DNA of 32,695 nt, taken from the NCBI GenBank assembly GCA_025966225.1, contig JAOPVI010000423.1, positions 1-32,695 of the forward strand, given 5' to 3'. Shown piece by piece: positions 8,077 through 14,139 of this stretch (position 1 is its first letter; the number at the start of each line of letters is the position of its first letter). The notes beneath the pieces are model-generated. The model was not told the DNA's origin, searched no databases, and saw only the letters and a list, made by a program, of their open reading frames with translations. Position numbers and translations under genes: made by a program. The DNA is from Mycobacterium sp. (lineage in GTDB: Bacteria > Actinomycetota > Actinomycetes > Mycobacteriales > Mycobacteriaceae).

Positions 8077-8247
8077 CTATCGGATGTTGCAGCCCGTGTC
8101 GCCGTTGTGGCAATGCTCGCCGCCACCACAAGGGCTGCAACGGCAGCCGCAGCTGACGACGGCTTGGGGGTGCTCGATGTGTACGGGGGCGGCCTGTTCC
8201 CAGTCGGGCCTGTCAACGTGGTCGGGTCGGCGATGTCGTCCCCCCAT
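8077..8247 (-). CDS. Small Cys/His-rich protein, metallothionein-like
   Basis: A 56-residue reading frame starts at ATG-8247 behind a very good ribosome site (AAAGGAGG, AGGAGG seven bases upstream). The N-terminal half is polar and His-bearing (GGRHRRPDHVDRPDWEQ). The C-terminal half is VSCGCRCSPCGGGEHCHN followed by GDTGCNIR: six Cys (33, 35, 37, 40, 46, 53) and His-45 and His-47 in 21 residues. CxC, CxCxxC and CHN spacing is what metallothioneins and zinc/copper/cadmium-binding peptides show, but I cannot match it to MymT or SmtA by sequence. It lies about 0.4 kb from the ArsR-type regulator and converges on the dead kinase, ending ten bases from it. A role in binding metal in the cytoplasm is inference. 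Confidence 0.7.
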   Translation of the reverse strand: MGGRHRRPDHVDRPDWEQAAPVHIEHPQAVVSCGCRCSPCGGGEHCHNGDTGCNIR

Positions 8248-8293
8248 GGTGTGCCTCCTTTGGCTGTGGTCACCTAGAGCCAAGGTCTGGAGC

Positions 8294-8494
8294 TCAATCG
8301 CGGCGAATTTCAAAACCATTGCACAGTTCATCGACTGAAAGACCCGAATGCCCCCTTGGGGTGTGCTTGGTCACCAAGGCGCCACGGATTTCGTGGAGTG
8401 CGTTTCATCGCAGCACGCGGCTAAGTGAGCCAGCGTCAATATCGGGCACATCGTGTTCTCGTGACCGATTTCGTTGGACTGCGCGACGTGTCAT
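8294..8494 (-). pseudogene. Possible short gene interrupted by an in-frame TGA
   Basis: From ATG-8494 one frame reads MTRRAVQRNRSREHDVPDID, continues to SLSRVLR, meets TGA at 8405-8407, and then continues in the same frame with NALHEIRGALVTKHTPRG and ends in ELCNGFEIRRD. The text on both sides looks protein-like, and a CGA to TGA change would join it. Against this, third-position GC is low for the genome and no family is recognised. It lies 46 bases upstream of the Cys-rich gene on the same strand. This region of about 280 bases otherwise shows nothing. Confidence 0.25.
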
Positions 8495-8532
8495 GACCGG
8501 CAAGTACGGCCCCGCCCGCCCAGCCCGACACA

Positions 8533-8679
8533 GTGGATCAGTTGCCACCCAACCGGCCACCTCCGCTGGCCATACTCGCGCTCGCACTCGGCGCCTTCGG
8601 GCTCGGTACCAACGAATTCGCCGCCATGGGACACATGATCTGGCTTACACCGCGAGGCCGTCCGCGGGCTAGAGCATGA
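8533..8679 (+). pseudogene. N-terminal remnant of an MFS transporter
   Basis: GTG-8533 opens a 48-codon frame whose text PPPLAILALALGAFGLGTNE followed by FAAMG is the first membrane helix of drug-type MFS permeases (compare the usual ALGxFxxGTxEFxxMG). After about 36 residues it turns into Arg-rich non-membrane text and stops. The other eleven helices are absent from the window, so this is a truncated remnant rather than a small gene. Confidence 0.6.
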
Positions 8680-8683
8680 TGGG

Positions 8684-8703
8684 AGCAATACGTAGCAATA
8701 CGT
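8684..8703. repeat. Perfect tandem 10-bp direct repeat before paiB-like gene
   Basis: AGCAATACGT occurs twice head to tail (8684-8693 and 8694-8703), followed by a further AG. It ends 21 bases before the PaiB-like start and directly before its AAAGGA ribosome site. It may be a binding site at the promoter or a simple duplication. Confidence 0.6.
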
Positions 8704-8724
8704 AGGGAAAGGACGACGGTTCCG

Positions 8725-9345
8725 ATGTACATCCCCACCCACTTTGCGCCCGACGACGAGGAAGTGCACGAACTGCTGGCCCAGCTCGGCGCCGCCGACC
8801 TCATCACGGCAGGCCCGAACGGGCTGGAGGCCACGATGCTGCCCATCCTGTACGACCGGGAGCGCGGCGTCCTAGAAGGTCACTTCGCTCGCAACAACGA
8901 CCATTGGCGGCACATCGAGGGCAGCGCGGCCCTGGTGATCGCGCGCGGCCCGGACTCCTACATCACGCCGACGTGGTATGCCTCCAAAGCGGAGCACGGG
9001 CGAGTGGTTCCGACCTGGAACTATGCGGTCGTCCACGTCCACGGCACCCTGACCGTCCACGACGACACCGACTGGCTTGCCAACCTCGTCCGGCGACTGA
9101 CCGATCACCACGAAGAGCGCCGTCCCGTGCCTTGGTCGGTCGACGACGCTCCGGAGCGCTTCTTCGCGGGACAGCTGCGAGCGATCGTCGGTGTCGAGAT
9201 GGCAATTCAGCGGATCGAGGCCAAGTTCAAACTCAGCCAGAACCGGCCCGATGCCGACATCGATGGCGTCATCGCGGGGCTGCGGTCGGTAGGCGACGAG
9301 CGCGGTGCGGCAGCCGTGGAGGCTCATCGGCCCGATCCGCGTTGA
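8725..9345 (+). CDS. PaiB-family FMN-binding negative regulator-like protein
   Basis: It starts MYIPTHFAPDDEEVHELLAQ, the signature of the PaiB family (FMN-binding split-barrel fold). Further landmarks are EATMLPILYD, GHFARNNDHWRH, SYITPTWYASK, VPTWNYAVVHVHGTL and FKLSQNRPDAD near the C-terminus. At 206 residues it has full family length. In Bacillus PaiB is linked to repression of sporulation and degradative enzymes; in actinobacteria the role is unknown and may be flavin-dependent. AAAGGA at 8708-8713 precedes the ATG. No PaiA acetyltransferase partner is adjacent. It appears intact although its neighbours are decayed. Confidence 0.9.
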   Translation: MYIPTHFAPDDEEVHELLAQLGAADLITAGPNGLEATMLPILYDRERGVLEGHFARNNDHWRHIEGSAALVIARGPDSYITPTWYASKAEHGRVVPTWNYAVVHVHGTLTVHDDTDWLANLVRRLTDHHEERRPVPWSVDDAPERFFAGQLRAIVGVEMAIQRIEAKFKLSQNRPDADIDGVIAGLRSVGDERGAAAVEAHRPDPR

Positions 9346-9390
9346 CTCGCTGCGGAGTGCGATCAACTCAACTCGTACGTCATCGACGAA

Positions 9391-9406
9391 TTCCGCTGCG
9401 GCGGAA
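9391..9406 (+). terminator. Hairpin downstream of the PaiB-like gene
   Basis: TTCCGC (9391-9396) and GCGGAA (9401-9406) pair around a TGCG tetraloop, 45 bases after the stop and upstream of the next promoter. No U-tract is present. Confidence 0.3.
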
Positions 9407-9472
9407 CCGAAGAGCGCCAACGGCAGCGAGTAGGTCTACACTCGTTGGAGTTCATCGGAGGAGGCGCTTGAC

Positions 9473-9745
9473 GTGCGATACCTTGGGCGCCGAGCCCGGT
9501 TGCTCGTCGCGGGAACGCTCTCCGCCGGGCTGCCGCTGGGCGCCATTGCCTTCAGCAGCGTCTCAACCGCCGAACCGTGCACGGACATCCCGTACAACGG
9601 CTGTGTCGTCGTTCCGTACGCGCCGGTGCCCGAGCAGCCTCCCGGCGTATCCAGCGACTACGGCGTGCCCGGCTGGACGCCGGGGGTGGACCTTTGCATG
9701 CCGCTCGGTGGTCACCAGCTCACGGTTAGCCCCATCTGCATCTGA
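9473..9745 (+). CDS. Small exported protein, unknown function
   Basis: This is a 90-residue protein with a typical signal peptide: a basic start (RYLGRRARLL), a hydrophobic core (VAGTLSAGLPLGAIAF) and a likely cleavage near STAEP. The mature part of about 58 residues is rich in Pro, Gly, Val and Tyr and has four Cys (EPC, NGC, DLC, PIC), so one or two disulfides are possible outside the cell. A strong GGAGGAGG at 9457-9464 sits eight bases before GTG-9473, which decides the start. A possible -10 box TACACT lies at 9437-9442. Family not recognised by name, though such short Pro/Gly-rich exported proteins are common in mycobacteria. Confidence 0.75.
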   Translation: MRYLGRRARLLVAGTLSAGLPLGAIAFSSVSTAEPCTDIPYNGCVVVPYAPVPEQPPGVSSDYGVPGWTPGVDLCMPLGGHQLTVSPICI

Positions 9746-9796
9746 CGGCGGCCCCTGACCCGGGCGAGGCGGACCAAATGACGGCGTCGGAGGTGC

Positions 9797-9901
9797 GAGG
9801 TCCTGATCACCGCCGAGGTGGGCAGCCAGTCCGGCAAGGCCCGAGAATGGGGCAAGTCCGTGTGCTCCGCTGCCGAGTTCTTGGCCTTCGTCGGCCGGTA
9901 G
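9797..9901 (+). pseudogene. C-terminal remnant resembling a BRCT domain
   Basis: A 34-codon open stretch without a start reads EVLITAEVGSQSGKAREWGK and ends AEFLAFVGR followed by TAG. The pattern (L-x-hydrophobic-A, SGKAREWG, then EFL) matches the last strand and helix of BRCT domains, as in NAD-dependent ligase or exonuclease-like proteins. In-frame stops lie just upstream. It looks like the tail of a deleted gene. Confidence 0.4.
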
Positions 9902-9916
9902 CTCAGTCGATTTCGT

Positions 9917-10407
9917 TCAACCGCGGTCCAAAATCGACCAGATCAGGTGATCATCGGTGGTGGTGCGGAGTACTGGCCCGGAACGGAACAGTCTCGGCAC
10001 TCTTCGGCCAGTTCGAGAAATCGGTCGTAGTAATCCGCCAGCCGATGAGCGATGCGCACGATGCCATTGGCGCCGGCCGTGCTCTCGTCGGCCGGATCGC
10101 CGAAGACCTCCATGAACGTCGGAGCCGCGCATGAAGGCGTCCACCTCTTTGACGAGGTCGTCGCAAGCTCGAGCTGTTCGGCGACGAACAGCGCGACCTC
10201 GCGGTTGAAGCGCAGGCGCCGGCTCGGGTCCGCGCGGTATCGGAGCACCAGGCGGACCCGACGCTCCTCAACCGCGGCCCACCGTTGAAACAAGATCGAC
10301 GCGAATGCCGCGAATCGCCAACAGGTTGGCTTCTGGTCGAGCATCTGACTGAGTGCCTCGAGCGTGGGAACGATGTTTGCGGTTGGCACCTCATCGCGTC
10401 TTCTCAT
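9917..10407 (-). pseudogene. Decayed conserved hypothetical gene
   Basis: From ATG-10407 about 85 codons read as a normal helical protein (PTLEALSQMLDQK, FNREVALFVAEQLE). From about 10171 to 10120 the continuous frame becomes unlikely, while a neighbouring frame reads ACDDLVKEVDAFMRGSD; then the first frame resumes with FMEVFGDPADES and RLADYYDRFLELAEECRD. This is a pair of compensating shifts. The first frame stops at 9943 with PPPMIT, but another frame gives a convincing tail LRTTTDDHLIWSILDRG ending at 9917, which implies a deletion or third shift near 9965. The family is not known to me. A residual product of 154 residues (9943-10407) is possible. Confidence 0.6.
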
Positions 10408-10495
10408 GCGCCGAGGTTCGATGCGGACCCGACATGTCTGCGTCGCGCGCGAAAATCAGTTGCACCGATTGCGATCGGGGAATTTCAATTCACAC

Positions 10496-10708
10496 ATGGG
10501 CAAGGTCAGCGAGTTCGCCGAAAGGGGCTGGCAGCGCTTGTGGTGTGTACCTCAGGCGTCCCGTGAGCGCGCCCGCGATACCGACTGGAACCGGTTGGAG
10601 CTCAATGCAATCGGCTCGATGTGGGGCCGCGACCTGGACCGGTCTAGGGTGCCCGGTCTTGACGTGGACGGTTGGTCGGCAACCATCGTCGCCGAACTCA
10701 CGCGTTGA
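10496..10708 (+). CDS. Doubtful short hypothetical ORF
   Basis: ATG-10496 opens 70 codons (MGKVSEFAERGWQRLWCVP, later WNRLELNAIGSMWGRDLD) ending 11 bases inside the 3' end of the convergent LLM gene. The text is protein-like, with many Trp, Arg and acidic residues, but no ribosome site or family is recognised. It may be another fragment of the decayed zone to its left. The 88 bases between it and the preceding pseudogene hold nothing I can identify. Confidence 0.3.
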   Translation: MGKVSEFAERGWQRLWCVPQASRERARDTDWNRLELNAIGSMWGRDLDRSRVPGLDVDGWSATIVAELTR

Positions 10709-11672
10709 GGTTCCTCAGGGCGGGCAGCACTTCATCGGTGAGTAGGTGCACCGACTTCCACGCCTCGTCGATGGGCATGGCGCCGACGAGTGGATGCAGG
10801 ACGACGTGGTCTCCTGGATTCGCACGGACGTCGGCGATCAACTGCGCTGGCGTCATGAAGCGGTACCGCCCGGCCGCTCTGACGTCATCGATGGTGTCGA
10901 CGGGTTCGGTGCTGTGCATGAACGAGTACACCTCGCCGTCACCCCAGCCGTTGTAGACCCGGGCTTCCCACAGGTAGTGCTGGCCCAGCTCTGCCCAGGC
11001 CTCCTCGGGATCCTCGTGGAGGAAGACCATGCCCCGACTTCGTTCGGTCGGCATGACGACGATCGGGGGGTGCCCTGATTCGGCGCATAGGTCGCGGTAG
11101 AGATTGGCGACGTCGGGAAGGTGGCTGGGAAGGTTCAGCGGCAGGCCATATTTGGCGGCGCGCCGCGCGGTGGCACTGACACTGCCACCGACGAAGATCA
11201 TCGGATGGGGCCGTGTCAACGGGGCCGGAGTGAAGTCCGTCGCCGACCAGAGCGACGTCAAGGTCTCGAGCAGGTCGTCCATCAGCCTGCCGCGTTCTTC
11301 GAATGGCGTTCCGAACAACTCGTATTCGACGGGTCGGTAACCGATTCCGATCGTCACGATCAGCCGACCGCCGCTCATGGTGTCGACGAGGGCGATGTCC
11401 TCGGCGAGCCGCACCGGGTGCCATAGCGGTCCGAGCGTGCAGTCGACGCTGACGATCACCCTGGTGGTGCGGGCCAGGAAGGCAGCGGCCATGAGGATCG
11501 GATTGCAACTCCACCCGTGCCCACTCGCGTGGTGCTCGTCGAAGCTGACGGCGTTCACGCCGCGGGTTTCCGACCAGGAGCTCAACTCCAGCGCCGCCTG
11601 AATACGATCGCGACGCTCGGCCGGAACATCCTGGGGCGCAGCGAAGTTGAAGCGCAATATGGCCATGGTCAT
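10698..11672 (-). CDS. LLM-class (luciferase-like) flavin/F420-dependent oxidoreductase
   Basis: This 324-residue TIM-barrel oxidoreductase has the landmarks SFDEHHASGHGWSCNPI, LGPLWHPVRLAEDIALVD, MSGGRLIVTIGIGYRPVEYE and FEERGRLMDDLLETL. Later HPMIFVGGSVSATARRAAKY forms the phosphate-binding region. Mycobacterial members often use F420 and some use FMN; the sequence alone does not decide. It is the last gene of the left catabolic arm; its ATG overlaps the stop of the VOC gene by four bases (ATGA, 11669-11672), so translation is probably coupled. A second ATG two codons in is also possible. The substrate is likely an intermediate of the same pathway. Confidence 0.88.
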   Translation of the reverse strand: MTMAILRFNFAAPQDVPAERRDRIQAALELSSWSETRGVNAVSFDEHHASGHGWSCNPILMAAAFLARTTRVIVSVDCTLGPLWHPVRLAEDIALVDTMSGGRLIVTIGIGYRPVEYELFGTPFEERGRLMDDLLETLTSLWSATDFTPAPLTRPHPMIFVGGSVSATARRAAKYGLPLNLPSHLPDVANLYRDLCAESGHPPIVVMPTERSRGMVFLHEDPEEAWAELGQHYLWEARVYNGWGDGEVYSFMHSTEPVDTIDDVRAAGRYRFMTPAQLIADVRANPGDHVVLHPLVGAMPIDEAWKSVHLLTDEVLPALRNLNA

Positions 11673-12139
11673 TGGAATGCGCTCAGGAAATCGGCCAAGT
11701 CTCCGAAGACGTCGTGGTCCACGATCTCAACCCGCGCGCCGTCCGGTGAGACGAAGTAGGCGAACAAGGATGGCCGCTCACCGTCACTCGTGTGACACAT
11801 CTCCAACGTGAACCCCGCGGCCGCCAACGCCGCAGCCGTAGCGTCGAAGTCATCGGTGAAGTACCCCAGGTGATGAACGGCGTTGCCGGGGGCGGGCATC
11901 CACGGAGTTCCATGCACCTGCTCGATGAGTTCGAGGTGGGGAGCCTGGATCGAGTACACGAAGCGCAGGTCGACGGTCTGCGTTCCCGAGTCCGTGCGGA
12001 TCGGCACCGGACCTTCGATGGGCCTGGTCCACGTGTACCCGGCCACCGTCGACAGTCGCTCGGCAGCGCCTTCGAGGTCGGGCACCACGATGCCGGTGTG
12101 AAACAGCTCGGCTGGCGAGAGCGGGTATGTCATGGTCAT
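11669..12139 (-). CDS. VOC-family (glyoxalase/dioxygenase-like) protein
   Basis: This 156-residue protein has two VOC half-modules. The first holds LFHTGIVVPDLEGAAERL with a metal-type His and LELIEQ with a Glu. The second holds AVHHLGYFTDDFDAT with a His and ARVEIVDHDVFGD with a Glu, so the H-E-H-E ligand set of metal-dependent VOC enzymes is present. Members act as epimerases, lyases, isomerases or extradiol-type dioxygenases; the exact reaction is not predictable here. It starts six bases after the SDR stop and overlaps the LLM gene by four bases, inside the left arm of the IclR locus. Confidence 0.85.
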   Translation of the reverse strand: MTMTYPLSPAELFHTGIVVPDLEGAAERLSTVAGYTWTRPIEGPVPIRTDSGTQTVDLRFVYSIQAPHLELIEQVHGTPWMPAPGNAVHHLGYFTDDFDATAAALAAAGFTLEMCHTSDGERPSLFAYFVSPDGARVEIVDHDVFGDLADFLSAFQ

Positions 12140-12145
12140 CCTGGA

Positions 12146-12895
12146 TCACTGGCTGGTGGAAGCGCCGTCGACGATGAACAACGCGCCGCTGGTGTAGGAA
12201 CTGTGTTCGGTGCACAGGAAGGCGATGGTGTGCGCGACCTCACCTGGCCTGCCGACCCGACCCATGGGGATGCGCGCCAATTCGGCGTCGATGAGCTCCG
12301 GGAAGGTCTGGGCCAACGCGGTCATCGGAGTGTCGATGACGCCGGGCACCACCGCATTGACCCGAATGTTGCGCTTCGCCCACTTGACCGCGAGATTCTG
12401 TGTGACGCTGATGATTCCGGCCTTGGCAGCGCCGTATCCGGGCACCATGGTGACCGCGCGCAAGGCCGACAGCGACGACAGGTTGACCACGCTCGCCCCG
12501 CCCGCCGCCTTCGACGCGCTGAGCGCCTTGCGCAGGCCGACGGTCAATCGGTAGGGCCCGGTGAGGTTGAGGGCTACCGATGCGTCGAAGCCGTCGGGAT
12601 CGGCTTCGTTGAGCCCACTGGGAAAGTTGGCACCGGCATTGTTGACCAGGACGTCGAGCGTGTCTGTCGCCGACACCAATTCGTCGATCGAGCCAGGATC
12701 GGTGAGCATCAGCCGGCGGTACGTCATGCCGGCCAGGTCGACGTGGTAGTCGTCGGGGTCCGCCTTGGTGCCGGTGATCGTCACGTGAGCGCCCGAATCC
12801 CGGAACAGGGTCGCGGTCGTGTGTCCGATTCCGCTGGTTCCGCCCGTGATCAACGCCTCGGTACCGGTGAAGTCGAAGGTGATGCGAGCGGTCAC
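12146..12895 (-). CDS. SDR-family NAD(P)-dependent oxidoreductase (left arm)
   Basis: A classical short-chain dehydrogenase of 249 residues: cofactor motif TGGTSGIG at residues 17-24, NNAGANFPSG, the catalytic Ser in VNLSSLSAL, and the catalytic Tyr and Lys in GYGAAKAGI. The C-terminal segment GRVGRPGEVAHTIAFL is typical. It should interconvert an alcohol and a ketone; substrate unknown. The start is GTG-12895, which overlaps the stop of the MBL gene by four bases (GTGA). It lies between the hydrolase and the VOC gene, so it probably oxidises the alcohol released or supplied by the upstream enzymes (inference). Confidence 0.9.
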   Translation of the reverse strand: MTARITFDFTGTEALITGGTSGIGHTTATLFRDSGAHVTITGTKADPDDYHVDLAGMTYRRLMLTDPGSIDELVSATDTLDVLVNNAGANFPSGLNEADPDGFDASVALNLTGPYRLTVGLRKALSASKAAGGASVVNLSSLSALRAVTMVPGYGAAKAGIISVTQNLAVKWAKRNIRVNAVVPGVIDTPMTALAQTFPELIDAELARIPMGRVGRPGEVAHTIAFLCTEHSSYTSGALFIVDGASTSQ

Positions 12896-14139
12896 GAGTA
12901 GTCTCCGATCTTCTTGTTCAGCCAGGCGGTTTCCCAGAAGTTCGTGCTCTCCGCAAGCAGGTGTTGGTGCGCGGCCCTCAGTACGGCTCGCGCCCCGACG
13001 TGGCCTGGGTCGACGCGAGCAACCGCTTCTGCGAAGTAGATCGCGTGCACCGGACGTCCGGCCGTGAGGTGCTCGTCGGCCCTTGCGACGAGCGGGTCGG
13101 AACCGACCAGGTCGACGAGGTCGGCGCTGAGTTCATCGGGCCCGACGTCATAGAGCTCGGTGGTGGAGCGGTGGTGAAACCAGCCGGAATAGTTCTCCCA
13201 GATCGCCCTGACGTCCCACGACACCTTGCCGTAGCCCTCACCGACGTCCAGTTCCGGTGGCAAGGTGATCTCGCGCATCAGTGTGTGAACGCCCTTGCCC
13301 GCGTTCATCCCCTCGACCGTGCGATCGTGGACGTAGGCGATGGCGTCACGTAGCCGCGTCAATTCGGCGTGAATGCGCTTGGCGCCGGTGATCGGCCCGA
13401 AGTGCCCGGTGATCAGGACCTCCGGCCGCAAGTCACGCACTCGCTCCACCGAGGCGATCGTGGTGAGCGCGTCGCGGTAGCGATCACCACGCATCGTGAC
13501 GAGGTTCGGGATGTGGCCGAAGACCGGCCCGAAAGTGTTGCCGCACAGACAGATCTTCTGTGCAGGCAACCAGACGACCATCGAGTCGGTGGTCTCACCA
13601 CCTGGCGTCGCAAGCAGTTCGATGGTGCGGCCGCCCACGGTCAGGGAGCGCGTGTCGTCGACTTCGATGTCGGCGGTCGGATTTGCCTGTCCGGGCAGTC
13701 GATCCCCGAAACGCTTTCGGATGGTGGCGATGCCGCGGCTGAGCTTGTCGGAGAATGCGAACGCACTGTTGCCCGCGCGGTAGGCCGCGAGGCGCTCGTT
13801 GTCGTCGCGCCAATGCCGCCAGTTGGCTTGTGCGATGACCTTGGTGTCGGGGTCGCGCATCGTGTCGAGCCCGCCCACGTGGTCGTAGTGGCCCTGGGTG
13901 ACGATGACGAAGCGAATGGGGGAGGCGTCAACCGCGTCGAAGTTGGCGCGGTGCACCTGGCCTTCGAAACCCATTCCGGTGTTGACGACGACCCGACCGT
14001 GCTCAGTGGTCAAGAGATAGGTGTTCGACAATCCCGGCGAACACCAGATGCCCGGTGCGACCTGCTCCGCACGTTCGGCGGCGGCCGGGGCAAGCGCGTC
14101 GGCGCCTGGTCGGCTGCGGTATACCGGCTCGTCGATCAT
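12892..14139 (-). CDS. Alkylsulfatase-like MBL-fold hydrolase with altered metal motif
   Basis: This 415-residue MBL-fold protein has a C-terminal domain like the dimerisation domain of SDS-type alkylsulfatases (GKVSWDVRAIWENYSGWF). The usual HxHxDH metal motif reads QGHYDH (in VTQGHYDHVGGLD), so the first His is Gln. The bridging Asp position appears as Asn in CLCGNTFGPVFGHIPN, while ITGHFGP keeps the third His. In the family this fold hydrolyses sulfate esters; with these changes the metal site may be mononuclear or the reaction different. ATG-14139 overlaps the sulfotransferase stop by four bases. Being next to a sulfotransferase supports a link to sulfated compounds (inference). Confidence 0.85.
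   Translation of the reverse strand: MIDEPVYRSRPGADALAPAAAERAEQVAPGIWCSPGLSNTYLLTTEHGRVVVNTGMGFEGQVHRANFDAVDASPIRFVIVTQGHYDHVGGLDTMRDPDTKVIAQANWRHWRDDNERLAAYRAGNSAFAFSDKLSRGIATIRKRFGDRLPGQANPTADIEVDDTRSLTVGGRTIELLATPGGETTDSMVVWLPAQKICLCGNTFGPVFGHIPNLVTMRGDRYRDALTTIASVERVRDLRPEVLITGHFGPITGAKRIHAELTRLRDAIAYVHDRTVEGMNAGKGVHTLMREITLPPELDVGEGYGKVSWDVRAIWENYSGWFHHRSTTELYDVGPDELSADLVDLVGSDPLVARADEHLTAGRPVHAIYFAEAVARVDPGHVGARAVLRAAHQHLLAESTNFWETAWLNKKIGDYS

Noticed and set aside
8366-8378. Palindrome CTTGGT-C-ACCAAG as an operator of the Cys-rich gene
   Set aside because: It lies more than 110 bases upstream of the start, has no second copy, and a 6-bp arm is expected by chance in a window of this size.
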